Source of the DNA: Vibrio bivalvicida
GTDB lineage: Bacteria > Pseudomonadota > Gammaproteobacteria > Enterobacterales > Vibrionaceae
NCBI RefSeq assembly: GCF_001399455.2
Contig: NZ_LLEI02000014.1
Span: 57,210-121,209, forward strand
DNA: 64,000 bases
Direction: 5' to 3'
The position numbers were made by a program, and so were the translations under genes. The notes under the pieces were generated by a model. The model had not been told where the DNA came from and ran no database searches. It saw only the letters and a list, made by a program, of their open reading frames with translations. How positions within the stretch are numbered: the first letter of the stretch is position 1; each line of letters opens with the position of its first letter. Positions 51,675 through 60,653 of this stretch are shown here, piece after piece.

Positions 51675-52388
51675 TTAATCACCCGCGAACATATAGCCTT
51701 CACCATGAACGGTAACAAAAATCTGCGGATTCTTTGGATCGAACTCCATCTTAGCTCGCATGCGACGAATCAACACATCAATCGTGCGATCATTCGGCGC
51801 ATCAACACGATGGCTGATCATATTCAAAATACGCTCACGGCTGAGAACCTGATTCGGGTATGAAGACAAAGCAACCAGCAGCTCATACTCTGCTTTAGTC
51901 AGCTTCACAGGCTCTCCATTTCGGCTTAAAGCGCGGCGCTGAACATCAAACGTCCACTCGCCAAAGCGAACAACATTATCATCTTGCTTCGCTGCGCTAT
52001 CCACTCCTGACGAATTACGTGCAGCGGAAATTCGCCACAATAAGTTCTTAACTCGAACCAGTAGCTCTCGTAATTCAAAAGGTTTAGTGACATAGTCATC
52101 GGCGCCCATTTCGAGGCCAACAATTTTGTCGATGCTGTCCGTGCGTCCTGTTACTAGGATAATTCCAATGTCTGATTGACTGCGTAGTTCGCGAGTTAGC
52201 ATTAATCCATCTTCACCCGGTAGATTAATATCCAACATCACCAAATCAATCGCGTTGTTTTGTAGCATGTCTCGCATCTGCTCACCGCTTTCTGCTTCGC
52301 TGACTTGGTAACCTTCGTTCTGAAAGTAGCCAACGAGCTTGCTGCGAGTCACTACGTCATCTTCTACTACTAGTACATGATAACTCAT
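51675..52388 (-). CDS. torR: TMAO response regulator TorR
   Basis: An OmpR-type response regulator that activates torECA when phosphorylated by TorS. Starting at ATG 52388 (MSYHVLVVEDD), the protein has 237 residues. The phospho-acceptor is Asp53 in VMLDINLPGEDG and the conserved Lys is in DDYVTKPFELREL. A C-terminal winged helix follows (about 140-237). TGRTDSIDKIVGLEMGADDY and KNLLWRI are much closer to TorR than to ArcA, and divergent torD confirms it. Genes for the sensor TorS and binding protein TorT are not in the window. Confidence 0.93.
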   Translation of the reverse strand: MSYHVLVVEDDVVTRSKLVGYFQNEGYQVSEAESGEQMRDMLQNNAIDLVMLDINLPGEDGLMLTRELRSQSDIGIILVTGRTDSIDKIVGLEMGADDYVTKPFELRELLVRVKNLLWRISAARNSSGVDSAAKQDDNVVRFGEWTFDVQRRALSRNGEPVKLTKAEYELLVALSSYPNQVLSRERILNMISHRVDAPNDRTIDVLIRRMRAKMEFDPKNPQIFVTVHGEGYMFAGD

Positions 52389-52625
52389 CTGCACCACTTA
52401 ATTTGCATTGGGAATAGTTCTATCATTTATTCTATTCATAAATAGTAACATTTCTAGTATTTATCACTTTAAAAACGAGAAAGATGATTTTTTATTGATT
52501 CAAGACAAAACCTCCGCCCTTGTTAATAAATGCTCATAATTCGTCTTTTATTGTCACGTAAGCCATTACCGCTATTCATTTTTATTAGTTACACTAATAG
52601 GTAGTTATTTTGGGAGTGATACCTA
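52389..52625. promoter_or_regulatory. Divergent torR / torD promoter region
   Basis: A 237-base AT-rich gap. It contains one TTCATA hexamer (in TTCTATTCATAAA, about 52420-52432), a possible TorR half-site. A second hexamer at N4 spacing is missing, so binding is uncertain. TAATAGGTAG near 52598-52607 precedes torD and its weak ribosome site GGGAG. Confidence 0.4.
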
Positions 52626-53273
52626 ATGCAAGAAATCAAAGCATTCAACGAAAAACGTGCAGAAATCTATTGGTGGCTTTCAAGCCTTTACGCCAAAGAG
52701 CTAACCGAAGAGAACCTTGAGCAGTACCATTCAGCTCAAATCCGCTCTTTCCTTACTGGCCTTGGCGAGAATGCCGATCTCAAACCGTCGATTGATCGTG
52801 TCATTGACGCACTCAATCGCTTGATCGATCGCGAAGATGCTCAGCTTGAATTAGCCGCTGACTTTTGTGATCTGTTTTTGAAATCTGACCGCGACTCTGC
52901 ACTGCCTTATGCTTCTATGTACATCGGCGAGTCGGGCCTACTCGATGACAAGCCGGCGAAAGAGATGGAAGCGTTAATGCTAGAGCATGGCGTTGCTGTC
53001 GATGAAAGCTTAAACGAGCCTGCTGATCACATTGCCATTGAACTCGATTTTCTAGGCAATCTCATCATTCGCTCCAATGAACTCGAACAAGAGCGCCATA
53101 TTGAAGAAGCACTTATCGAGCAAGAGAGCTTCATTCGCCAGCACATTCTAAGCTGGGCACCTAAGTTTTCGGCTAAGTGCCAAACGCTCGATGAGTTCGG
53201 TTTTTACTCTGCTATTACGTCTCTAACAGTGGCATTCTTGGAATTGGACTGCGCATACTTAATCGGCGAGTAG
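52626..53273 (+). CDS. torD: TorD, chaperone for TorA maturation
   Basis: TorD is an all-helical cytoplasmic chaperone that binds the TorA signal peptide and helps insert the molybdenum cofactor. The 215-residue protein has the family features [16 protein letters not shown] (about 11-26), ADFCDLFL (about 79-86), [13 protein letters not shown] (near 99-111) and the [14 protein letters not shown] motif (about 137-150). It is divergent from torR and 40 kb from torA. A terminator follows. Confidence 0.95.
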   Translation: MQEIKAFNEKRAEIYWWLSSLYAKELTEENLEQYHSAQIRSFLTGLGENADLKPSIDRVIDALNRLIDREDAQLELAADFCDLFLKSDRDSALPYASMYIGESGLLDDKPAKEMEALMLEHGVAVDESLNEPADHIAIELDFLGNLIIRSNELEQERHIEEALIEQESFIRQHILSWAPKFSAKCQTLDEFGFYSAITSLTVAFLELDCAYLIGE

Positions 53274-53353
53274 AGTCTGACAATGTGAACTGGCACAGGT
53301 CAGGACAACGAATTTTGTTTGCCCTCAGTCAGATTGCGGTCTAAAATCGTGAC

Positions 53354-53361
53354 CGCAAACG
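53354..53361 (+). promoter_or_regulatory. Possible PurR half-site upstream of purR
   Basis: CGCAAACG is a perfect left half of the PurR operator ACGCAAACGTTTGCGT; the right half matches poorly. It lies about 124 bases before purR, upstream of the torD terminator. E. coli purR is autoregulated. Weak evidence. Confidence 0.25.
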
Positions 53362-53384
53362 ATAAAAATGAACTATTCAAATAC

Positions 53385-53410
53385 AAACCGCTAAATAAGA
53401 GCGGTTTTTG
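53385..53410 (+). terminator. Terminator of torD
   Basis: The arms AAACCGCT and AGCGGTTT surround a 7-base loop and run into T5. It separates torD from purR. Confidence 0.88.
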
Positions 53411-53484
53411 TGTTTCTGATACTTTCTGCCAACTTATTCTAAACTGAATATATTCTCGTGGCAGTCATCGACAGGACAGAATTT

Positions 53485-54492
53485 ATGGCCACTATTAAAG
53501 ATGTTGCTCGCCTTGCAGGTGTTTCAACAACCACCGTGTCTCACGTCATCAACAAGACACGCTTTGTTGCAGAAGCGACACAAGAAAAAGTGATGGAAGC
53601 GGTAAATGAGCTTAACTACGCGCCAAGTGCCGTTGCGCGAAGCCTTAAGTGCAACACAACTCGCACAATTGGTATGCTAGTTACTCAATCGACTAACCTA
53701 TTTTTCTCTGAAGTTATCGACGGCGTAGAAAGCTACTGTTATCGCCAAGGTTACACTCTGATCTTGTGTAACACAGGTGGTATCTATGAAAAGCAGCGTG
53801 ACTACATTCGTATGCTTGCTGAAAAGCGGGTAGATGGCATTCTAGTCATGTGTTCCGATCTGACTGAAGAGCTGAGCGAGATGTTAGATCGCCACAAGGA
53901 CATCCCTAAAGTTGTTATGGATTGGGGGCCAGAAAGCTCTCAAGCAGATAAGATCATCGACAACTCAGAAGAAGGTGGATACCTTGCGACCAAGTATTTA
54001 ATCGAGCATGGCCACAAGGAGATTGCTTGCCTGAGCGGTCACTTTGAAAAAGCAGCTTGTGTCGAACGTATTCGAGGCTTCAAGCGTGCTATGGCTGAAG
54101 CTAAACTGCCCGTCAATGAAGACTGGATCTTAGAAGGCAACTTTGAGTGTGATACCGCGGTATTGGCGGCAGATAAGATCGTAGCAATGGATAACAAGCC
54201 GACAGCTGTGTTCTGTTTCAACGATACAATGGCATTAGGCCTGATGAGTCGATTACAGCAGAAAGGCATTCAAATCCCGCAAGATATGTCGGTGATTGGT
54301 TACGACAATATTGAGCTTGCAGAATACTTCTCTCCTCCACTAACAACGGTTCACCAACCAAAACGACGTGTAGGTAAAAACGCCTTTGAGATCCTTCTAG
54401 AGCGCATTAAAGATAAAGAACATGACAAACGCGTGTTCGAAATGCACCCTGAAATCGTCGAGCGTAAAACCGTTCGCAATCTAAATAAGTAA
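53485..54492 (+). CDS. purR: Purine repressor PurR
   Basis: A LacI-family repressor that binds hypoxanthine or guanine and controls purine synthesis genes. Starting at ATG 53485 ([20 protein letters not shown]), it has 335 residues. The DNA-binding domain [17 protein letters not shown] is identical over this stretch to E. coli PurR, and the hinge helix AVARSLK is present. The effector domain contains [18 protein letters not shown] and the C-terminal LTTVHQPK. An in-frame codon 27 bases upstream is not needed. It lies between torD and the riboswitch-tfoY unit. Confidence 0.95.
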   Translation: MATIKDVARLAGVSTTTVSHVINKTRFVAEATQEKVMEAVNELNYAPSAVARSLKCNTTRTIGMLVTQSTNLFFSEVIDGVESYCYRQGYTLILCNTGGIYEKQRDYIRMLAEKRVDGILVMCSDLTEELSEMLDRHKDIPKVVMDWGPESSQADKIIDNSEEGGYLATKYLIEHGHKEIACLSGHFEKAACVERIRGFKRAMAEAKLPVNEDWILEGNFECDTAVLAADKIVAMDNKPTAVFCFNDTMALGLMSRLQQKGIQIPQDMSVIGYDNIELAEYFSPPLTTVHQPKRRVGKNAFEILLERIKDKEHDKRVFEMHPEIVERKTVRNLNK

Positions 54493-54503
54493 CCTCAAGT
54501 CAA

Positions 54504-54538
54504 ACGCTTAGCTAGTAGTCGTTTTATTGGCTAAGCGT
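54504..54538 (+). other. Stem-loop after purR
   Basis: The arms ACGCTTAGC and GCTAAGCGT, perfect over 9 bases, enclose a 17-base loop 12 bases after the purR stop. There is no T-run, so it is not a classic terminator; it may protect the 3' end or attenuate readthrough into the riboswitch. Confidence 0.6.
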
Positions 54539-54633
54539 ATATATCCCCCCCTATTTATTGAACCAATATCACATTTATGCCATTCAAATGTGATGCTCTG
54601 CGCAGTTTTATTTATTCTTAAAATGTTCGATTA

Positions 54634-54730
54634 ATGCCACGAACAGGGCAAACCACTCCGAAAGGGTGGGACGCAAAGCCTCCGGCCTTAAACAATTTAT
54701 TGTCTGGTAGCGGGGTTGCCGATGGCGAAT
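54634..54730 (+). ncRNA. Cyclic di-GMP-I (GEMM-I) riboswitch aptamer
   Basis: The sequence has the full GEMM-I core: ACAGGGCAAACC, then a P2 helix closed by a GAAA tetraloop (CCACTCC-GAAA-GGGTGGG). ACGCAAAGCCTCCGGCC contains the conserved junction, and GGTAGCGGGGTTGCCGATGGC ends the aptamer. The short P1 pairs GCCA with TGGC. It lies 132 bases upstream of tfoY, matching the well-studied Vc2 aptamer ahead of V. cholerae VC1722. In that case c-di-GMP binding is reported to affect tfoY translation at a distance. Confidence 0.95.
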
Positions 54731-54813
54731 ATGCAAACTGTCATACCGTTTTTACTTGTTCTTGAGCTCGTATGACACCTTACTGACATTGTATCTGCAT
54801 TATTTTGCTAATC

Positions 54814-54853
54814 TCTCGGACCTGCATTGGTGGCGTATACATATACACCGAGA
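54814..54853 (+). promoter_or_regulatory. Putative ribosome-site-masking structure ahead of tfoY
   Basis: TCTCGG (54814-54819) is exactly complementary to CCGAGA (54848-54853), which holds the GAGA ribosome site of tfoY. A nested hairpin (GTATA 54835-54839 with TATAC 54842-54846) lies inside. Pairing would hide the site. The structure lies 84 bases after the aptamer and suggests translational rather than terminator-based control. Confidence 0.55.
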
Positions 54854-54862
54854 AAACACAGC

Positions 54863-55453
54863 ATGGATAAACCAATACTAAAAGACTCAATGCGTTTGTT
54901 TGAGCAGTTAGGCCATATTAAGTCTCGCTCAATGTTTGGTGGTTTTGGCATTTTTGCCGATGACACCATGTTCGCACTTGTAGTCAACGATAAGCTTCAC
55001 GTACGCGCGGATGCCACTCTCGCTAAACAGTTTAAATCTCAAGGGCTGGAACCCTATGTTTACAAAAAACGCGGTTTCCCTGTCGTAACTAAATACTTTG
55101 CTTTGTGTGACGATTTGGCGTCAGACAGCAGTAAAGCCCTAGAGATTGCTGACGTCGCACTCAGAGCAGCGAACGTAGAAAAACAAAGTCAGTCGCAAGC
55201 AAAACCAAATCGCTTGAAAGATCTACCTAACCTAAGGCTCGCTACTGAGAGAATGCTTAAAAAGGCAGGTATTGAGTCGGTTAAAAACCTTGAAGACGTC
55301 GGTGCAGTTCACGCTTTCAAAGCCATTCAATCCACACACTCTGCCGATGTAAATATCGAACTTTTATGGGCATTGGAAGGCGCGATCAACGGAACTCACT
55401 GGTCGGTCATTCCTCAAAGCCGTCGTCAAGAGCTATTAACTCAAGTTAGTTAA
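54863..55453 (+). CDS. tfoY: TfoY, TfoX/Sxy-family regulator under a c-di-GMP riboswitch
   Basis: A 196-residue TfoX-family regulator. In V. cholerae TfoY promotes motility and type VI secretion. The N-terminal domain has [20 protein letters not shown] (about 20-39) and [12 protein letters not shown] (about 72-83). The C-terminal domain starts [20 protein letters not shown] and ends with [13 protein letters not shown]. The start at 54863 ([17 protein letters not shown]) is used; an in-frame codon at 54827 would fall in the leader structure. The ribosome site GAGA is weak and appears masked. The GEMM leader identifies it as TfoY rather than TfoX. Confidence 0.93.
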   Translation: MDKPILKDSMRLFEQLGHIKSRSMFGGFGIFADDTMFALVVNDKLHVRADATLAKQFKSQGLEPYVYKKRGFPVVTKYFALCDDLASDSSKALEIADVALRAANVEKQSQSQAKPNRLKDLPNLRLATERMLKKAGIESVKNLEDVGAVHAFKAIQSTHSADVNIELLWALEGAINGTHWSVIPQSRRQELLTQVS

Positions 55454-55473
55454 TCAAGCAGTACGTATCTAAG

Positions 55474-55501
55474 AAGTCAGCCACAGCGCTGACTTTTTTA
55501 T
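55474..55501 (+). terminator. Terminator of tfoY
   Basis: The arms AAGTCAGC and GCTGACTT surround a 6-base loop and run into T-rich sequence (T7). Confidence 0.88.
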
Positions 55502-55598
55502 TTTTATCCATCGCAATGAAATTTGCTGCTTGCTTTCCCTGTCTTGTCTAGTAACACTTAATACATCTATCCTCGATGTAAGATGGAGCAGCTTCAAC

Positions 55599-56291
55599 AT
55601 GAATAAAAAAATCGTCCTTGGTATTCTCTTCGTTGCACTAATTGTTTTACTAGGCGTAAACTTTGGTCAATATCTCACGCTGGAAAATGCGAAAGCCCAA
55701 CAAGCTGAGTTGGCTACCTTTATTGCCGACAACTTTACGGTTGCAGCGGCCACTTATTTTCTGGCTTACATAGCTATTACGGCCTTTTCTATCCCCGGAG
55801 CTGCAGTTGTGACGCTGCTAGGCGCCGCACTATTTGGTTTCTGGACTAGCCTACTGCTGGTTTCATTCGCCAGTACAATAGGTGCAACCCTGGCATTTTT
55901 AAGTAGTCGATATTTGCTACGTGATTGGGTACAGAGCAAATTTGGTGAGAAACTCAATGCCATTAACCAAGGCGTTGAGAAAGACGGTGCATTCTACCTT
56001 TTTTCTCTTCGCTTGATTCCAGTGTTCCCATTTTTCCTGATCAACTTGCTCATGGGTTTAACCCCAATCGCAACGGTACGTTTTTACCTTGTTAGCCAAT
56101 TAGGCATGTTGCCTGGCACCGCTGTCTACTTGAACGCTGGCACGCAACTGGCTCAAATTGAAAGCTTGTCTGGCATAGTGTCTCCGACGGTGCTGGCATC
56201 TTTTGCCTTATTGGGACTGTTCCCCGTCATTGCTAAATGGGTCATGGCGAAGGTTAAGGCCTCTCCTTCAACTTCAAATGGCAATGCTTGA
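55599..56291 (+). CDS. TVP38/TMEM64 (DedA-superfamily) membrane protein
   Basis: A 230-residue inner-membrane protein of the VTT/DedA superfamily, which includes lipid scramblase-like and transport proteins. An N-terminal anchor (about 5-22) is followed by AFSIPGAAVVTLLGAALFGFWTSLLLVSFASTIGATLAFL (about 65-104). The conserved LRLIPVFPFFLINLLMG (about 136-152) and the GTAVYLNAG motif are present. The start at 55599 is chosen because GGAG lies 10 bases upstream and the anchor begins there. It overlaps the next gene by one base. Confidence 0.9.
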   Translation: MNKKIVLGILFVALIVLLGVNFGQYLTLENAKAQQAELATFIADNFTVAAATYFLAYIAITAFSIPGAAVVTLLGAALFGFWTSLLLVSFASTIGATLAFLSSRYLLRDWVQSKFGEKLNAINQGVEKDGAFYLFSLRLIPVFPFFLINLLMGLTPIATVRFYLVSQLGMLPGTAVYLNAGTQLAQIESLSGIVSPTVLASFALLGLFPVIAKWVMAKVKASPSTSNGNA

Positions 56292-56596
56292 TGAGAATCT
56301 ACTCGGCATCGACACCTACCGAAGCTCACATTGTTTGTGAGCTTTTAAAGTCTTGCCATATCGAATGTGAAGTACGCGGAGAAGGCGTATTTGGCTTACA
56401 GGGTGAAGTGCCATTTGGAGAGAGCAGCGAACCTTACATCTGGCTGCTGAATCACAGTCAAATCATTCAAGCCAATGCAGTCATCAAAGAGTTTAGGAAT
56501 GCGCAGATAGGTTCAAATTGGAACTGTAGCAATTGTGGTGAGTCCAACGAGTCCCAGTTTGGCGCATGTTGGCAATGCGGCGAAACTGCACCTTAA
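56291..56596 (+). CDS. DUF2007-like protein with C-terminal zinc ribbon
   Basis: A 101-residue protein. The N-terminal half (MRIYSASTPTEAHIVCELLKSCHIECEVRGEG) fits the DUF2007 family, proposed to be a signal-binding ferredoxin-like fold. The C-terminal half carries two CxxC pairs (CSNCGE and CWQCGE, about residues 78-98), a zinc-ribbon-like knuckle. Function unknown. The start overlaps the upstream stop by one base (TGATG), and the stop overlaps the convergent hydrolase gene by 4 bases. Confidence 0.8.
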   Translation: MRIYSASTPTEAHIVCELLKSCHIECEVRGEGVFGLQGEVPFGESSEPYIWLLNHSQIIQANAVIKEFRNAQIGSNWNCSNCGESNESQFGACWQCGETAP

Positions 56597-57402
56597 CTGT
56601 TAGGCGCTTTAATTTGCTGCTGAATAAACGAAATTGAGTGGTGATTGAACTCTTCTGGTCGTTCAACGTTACAAACGTGTCCGCAGTCACGAATTTCTTG
56701 AAGCTGACTCTGCCTATGGACTGCGACCATCTCTTTCACGGGCTGGATAAACATATAGTCCCGTTCTCCCATCAAATAGAGGGTTGGTATTGGTAACTCT
56801 CTATCTTTGAAATACTTCATCAGAGGATTGACTTCGGCAGTAAGGATAAACCAACGCTTAAATTCTTTTTGACACAGTTTCTTTGCTTCGTGGATAAATA
56901 GGTGTCGAGACTCTCTTTGAGTACGCTGTGGCATCACGATATAAGCAAATAGGCTATACAGCCACATGTAAGGCACGACATGCTTGCACATACCGCCTAA
57001 ACGGACCAATATCTGTGAACGCACGTTAAACCGCGTGACAGCGCCGCCAAGCACCATTGACTTTACTCGATCTGTCGCAAGCTCTGCCAAATTTCGAACA
57101 ATAATCGTACCCAGTGACATTCCAACAAAATGCGCTGAACGAATCTTAAGATGATCTAGTACCTTTAAGATGTCCATTGTTACCGATTTGAATGTGTAGC
57201 GATTGGCGATCAGCTCTTTGATCAGTTGGTTGGATTTGCCGTGACCTCGAAGGTCGATTAGCAACAAATTAAAGTGCTGCTTGTACGCTTTAATCTGTTT
57301 AAACCAGATAGATGAACTTCCACCAGCGCCATGCACAAAAACGACCCATTCGTCGCTTGTTGGGTGGGCATAGGTTTTGTGGAAAAGTAAAGCGTCACTC
57401 AT
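56593..57402 (-). CDS. Alpha/beta-fold hydrolase
   Basis: A 269-residue hydrolase. The oxyanion segment VHGAGGSSSIW (about 23-33), LRGHGKS, nucleophile elbow GMSLGT (Ser95), Asp candidate in GERDYMF (about 219) and His in CGHVCNVERP (about 244) complete the triad. A lid (about 120-190) is basic and aromatic. No signal peptide is seen. The substrate is unknown; esterase or lipase-like activity is plausible. Confidence 0.85.
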   Translation of the reverse strand: MSDALLFHKTYAHPTSDEWVVFVHGAGGSSSIWFKQIKAYKQHFNLLLIDLRGHGKSNQLIKELIANRYTFKSVTMDILKVLDHLKIRSAHFVGMSLGTIIVRNLAELATDRVKSMVLGGAVTRFNVRSQILVRLGGMCKHVVPYMWLYSLFAYIVMPQRTQRESRHLFIHEAKKLCQKEFKRWFILTAEVNPLMKYFKDRELPIPTLYLMGERDYMFIQPVKEMVAVHRQSQLQEIRDCGHVCNVERPEEFNHHSISFIQQQIKAPNS

Positions 57403-57523
57403 ATTTAAAAACGAATACTCAAGTTCAAAATTCGGTTACGAAGATTAGCATAAACATAGAGGGATTTACGTCAAAATGCGTCAAATCTTAATTATTCTTT
57501 TATTTAAAATGTAAGCAACCATC

Positions 57524-57549
57524 AAAAAGGCGCCTTTAAGACGCCTTGT
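57524..57549 (-). terminator. Terminator of glgA
   Basis: The arms AAGGCG and CGCCTT enclose a 9-base loop, and the minus strand runs into TTTTTGAT. It lies just after the glgA stop. Confidence 0.75.
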
Positions 57550-57561
57550 TTCATATCGTTT

Positions 57562-59019
57562 TCAGCTTAATGCACTACGGTACAAGGTTATGTATTCATC
57601 CGCCGCTTTGTTCCAACAGAAGTCTTGCTCCATAGCATAAAGCTGCGCGCGTTTAACTTCATTGGGCTGCTGAGCATACAGTAACAAAGAACGCTGCAAA
57701 ACATGAAGCAAAGCCGCTGGCTCGGGCTCATAGAAGACAAACCCAGTTGCAACCTCAGGATCTGCATCATAATCATTAACGCTATCTCTTAGGCCCCCAA
57801 CACCACGCACAATTGGCAATGTGCCATAAGCCATACTATAAATTTGGTTCAAACCACAAGGTTCAAATTCTGACGGCATAATGAAAAAATCGGAGCCTGC
57901 TTCAACCAAGTGTGCCAGTTCGTTATCGTAGGCCTCCACAAAAACAAAATTATCACTGTATTGCGCCGCCACCTCTTTAAGCTGAGCGGCAAGAGCTGGG
58001 TCCCCGGTACCAACGATGACCACTTGAACCTGGTACTTAAGAAAGTCTCCAAGTATTGGCAACAAATAGTGGACACCCTTTTGATGAGTCAGACGACAAA
58101 CCATACCATAGACTGCAATATCTTGTGCCTCTAGTCCTACTCGCGCCTGCAACTCACGTTTACATGCTTTTTTACCACGAATCATACTCTGGCGATTTGG
58201 CTTGTAATTGACTGGCAAATAGGTGTCATTCTGTGGATTCCAAGCTGTGTAGTCACAACCATTGAGAATACCGACCAAATCAGCGGAGCGCTGCTGGAAC
58301 TCGGCCGCCATACCATGGCTTCCTAGCTCGGTTTTAAGTTCCTCTGCATAAGTCGGGCTCACGGCATTGACCTTATCTGCATTCATCACTCCAGCTCTCA
58401 GCATGGTAACGTGCGTCAAGCTCACCGCAGCATCGGGGACGTAGTGGGTATGCATTTCAGGTAAGTTTGGCAACTCATCGTAGCTAAACACCCCTTTAAA
58501 AACCGCATTATGCACCGACAGAATGCTTTTAATCTCTGCATAAAAGCTATCTAACGCATAACGGTGTTTAAGCAAATACGGGACAAAACCAGTATGCCAA
58601 TCATTGGCGTGAACAATATCAGGCTGAAAGCCGAGTTTCGGCAACATATCAAGACAGGCAGCGCTAAAAAACGCAAAGCGCTCACCATTGTCTAAATAAG
58701 CCTGATTGTTCTCTGCGTACATTTCTGCTCTATCGAAGTACTGAGGACAATCTATAGCGTAAACAGGGACACCTGCGATCTCTAACTGTTTGACTCGATA
58801 ATTAGTATGAGGCCAATGCTCTAAATGAGTATCAAGTATCACCTGGGCTTGCTCAATACCAGCCAACTTTTGGTAGGCGGGTAATGTAATACGAACATCT
58901 TGCTGTAGTGCGAGGAGCGCTTCAGGCAGCGCCTTGGCAACATCTGCCAAGCCACCGCTCTTAATTAACCCTTCAACTTCCGATGCTACAAATAGAATAG
59001 ATAAATTCTTAGTAGCCAA
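57562..59019 (-). CDS. glgA: Glycogen synthase GlgA, TTG start
   Basis: GlgA extends alpha-1,4-glucan chains from ADP-glucose (GT5). The 485-residue product begins (M)ATKNLSILFVASEVEGLIKSGG, containing the ADP-glucose-binding KSGGL. It also has HANDWHTGFVPYLLK (about 120-134) and the C-terminal FIMPSEFEPCGLNQIYSMAYG (about 375-395) with a catalytic-domain Glu. The TTG start at 59019 is inferred because AAAGGAG lies 6 bases upstream and homologues begin there. The upstream ATG has no ribosome site. The start overlaps the end of glgC by 11 bases. Confidence 0.95.
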   Translation of the reverse strand: MATKNLSILFVASEVEGLIKSGGLADVAKALPEALLALQQDVRITLPAYQKLAGIEQAQVILDTHLEHWPHTNYRVKQLEIAGVPVYAIDCPQYFDRAEMYAENNQAYLDNGERFAFFSAACLDMLPKLGFQPDIVHANDWHTGFVPYLLKHRYALDSFYAEIKSILSVHNAVFKGVFSYDELPNLPEMHTHYVPDAAVSLTHVTMLRAGVMNADKVNAVSPTYAEELKTELGSHGMAAEFQQRSADLVGILNGCDYTAWNPQNDTYLPVNYKPNRQSMIRGKKACKRELQARVGLEAQDIAVYGMVCRLTHQKGVHYLLPILGDFLKYQVQVVIVGTGDPALAAQLKEVAAQYSDNFVFVEAYDNELAHLVEAGSDFFIMPSEFEPCGLNQIYSMAYGTLPIVRGVGGLRDSVNDYDADPEVATGFVFYEPEPAALLHVLQRSLLLYAQQPNEVKRAQLYAMEQDFCWNKAADEYITLYRSALS

Positions 59020-60226
59020 TTCGTGCTCCTTTAGGAATAACAACAATGCCATCTTCCGATACGTGGAAGTGCTTCTTATCTTCTGATAGATTTACACCAA
59101 TTTGTGTCCCTGGTGCAATATCTACATCCTTATCAATGATCACTCGGCGTAAAACACATCCATCACCGACCTTGACGTCTCCAAGTAAAATACATTCGCT
59201 GATGTCACATGCTGAAGCGATATTGCTTCGAAACCCTAGCACTGACTTTTCAATGCGCGATCCGCGAACATAGCTACCATTACAAACTAAGCTGTCAATG
59301 ATTTGAACGCGTCCATTGACCGAGTCAGTAAATGTTGCGGGCGGTAGTGGTGGGTAGTAGGTATGTAGTGGCCACTTACGATTATAGAGCGAGAATGGTG
59401 CATCTTTTTCCAGCAGGTCCATATGCGCTTGCCAGTATGCACCGATGGTACCTACATCGCGCCAGTACACTTCCTCTTTTTCACCTGTGATACGGTTGGT
59501 GCTGAAGTCATAAACAAACACATCGCCGCGTGGGAACATCTTAGGGATAATGTCTTTACCAAAGTCATGCGAAGAATCTGGGTTATCAGCATCTTCAACC
59601 AGCTCTGAGAATAATGGCTTAGCCTCAAATACGTAATTACCCATAGAGACAAGTGCATGCTCAGGATCACCAGGAATCGATTTTGGATTAGCCGGTTTCT
59701 CTTCAAAGCCAATCATCCGGCCTTCTGTGTCGACTTCGATAACGCCAAACTGCGACGCTTCAGCTAAAGGCATGCGCAGCGCCGATACAGTTAATGACGC
59801 CTCTTTCTCTTTATGGAAATCAAGCATCTGCTTAATGTCCATTTTATAGATGTGGTCAGACCCAAAAATACATACCTGATCAGGCTCTGCCAATTCCATA
59901 AAACGTAGGTTTTGATAGATAGCATCGGCTGTCCCTTCATACCAACGTTTACCAGTACGCATCTGCGCTGGAATCGGATCGATGAATCGATCGGTAATGC
60001 CACTAATGTTCCAGCCTTTCTTGAGGTGATGGAATAGAGATTGAGACTTGAATTGAGTTAGAACATAAACACGCATCAAATCAGCGTTTACGAAGTTGTT
60101 AAGAGCGAAGTCAATAAGGCGATAACTACCACCAAAAGGAACCGAGGGTTTACTGCGAGATTCTGTAAGAGGACGAAGGCGTGACCCTTCTCCACCAGCA
60201 AGGATCATTCCCAAAACACCAGCCAT
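59009..60226 (-). CDS. glgC: Glucose-1-phosphate adenylyltransferase GlgC
   Basis: GlgC makes ADP-glucose from ATP and glucose 1-phosphate, the committed step of glycogen synthesis, and is allosterically controlled. The 405-residue tetrameric enzyme has the nucleotide loop MILAGGEGSRLRPLT (about 7-21), PSVPFGGSYRLIDFALNN, FGSDHIYKMD (about 120-129), GFEEKPANPK and a left-handed helix C-terminus. It is upstream of glgA with an 11-base overlap, so the two proteins are co-produced. Confidence 0.96.
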   Translation of the reverse strand: MAGVLGMILAGGEGSRLRPLTESRSKPSVPFGGSYRLIDFALNNFVNADLMRVYVLTQFKSQSLFHHLKKGWNISGITDRFIDPIPAQMRTGKRWYEGTADAIYQNLRFMELAEPDQVCIFGSDHIYKMDIKQMLDFHKEKEASLTVSALRMPLAEASQFGVIEVDTEGRMIGFEEKPANPKSIPGDPEHALVSMGNYVFEAKPLFSELVEDADNPDSSHDFGKDIIPKMFPRGDVFVYDFSTNRITGEKEEVYWRDVGTIGAYWQAHMDLLEKDAPFSLYNRKWPLHTYYPPLPPATFTDSVNGRVQIIDSLVCNGSYVRGSRIEKSVLGFRSNIASACDISECILLGDVKVGDGCVLRRVIIDKDVDIAPGTQIGVNLSEDKKHFHVSEDGIVVIPKGARIGY

Positions 60227-60600
60227 GTATATTTCTCCATTTTATTTATTGTGTGTGATGAGTCTATTTTTAGGGGGGGGCTCATCAATATTTTTTATAG
60301 TTACACCAATCCTATTTGGCATAACATGCAACAAGAATAGCTCTACCAACACTTGTGGTGGCGGTAACCAAGCACTACTATGTCTTGTGCAAAAGGTTTA
60401 TTATAACTTATCGTATTTCAGCAAGATTACAATTTAAAATATGCTGTACTATCGACCTCACACTTATTACTTTTTCGCCTCCTGCGATAGCTCACAGAAT
60501 CCCATGAGCATGACACATCTCTATAACAATAGCTCTACATATATGTGACTTTGCTCTCAAAGAGGTACAATCACTGACAAAGTATAAAGAGCTAGCAGCA
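60227..60600. promoter_or_regulatory. Upstream region of glgCA, no gene seen
   Basis: This gap between glgC and the topA terminator should contain the glgC promoter on the minus strand. It includes a run of eight G at 60273-60280, about 50 bases upstream of glgC, which could vary in length. No CRP site or small gene was recognised. Confidence 0.4.
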
Positions 60601-60601
60601 G

Positions 60602-60634
60602 CTAAAAAAAAAGCAGCCTAACTAAGGCTGCTTT
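60602..60634 (-). terminator. Terminator of topA
   Basis: The arms AAAGCAGCCT and AGGCTGCTTT surround the loop AACTA, followed on the minus strand by a run of nine T. It is 20 bases beyond the topA stop. Confidence 0.92.
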
Positions 60635-60653
60635 GTCATTTCAAATGAAGAGC

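Noticed and set aside
51675..52388. ArcA as identity of the response regulator
   Set aside because: The receiver and linker sequence fits TorR much better, and torD is the divergent neighbour.
53354..53361. Full PurR operator ahead of purR
   Set aside because: Only the left half matches; the right half has few matches, so it is listed as a weak half-site and not as an operator.
54739..54777. Intrinsic terminator within the tfoY leader
   Set aside because: The GTCATAC/GTATGAC pair has a long loop and no T-run after it, so it is not a standard terminator; translational control fits better.
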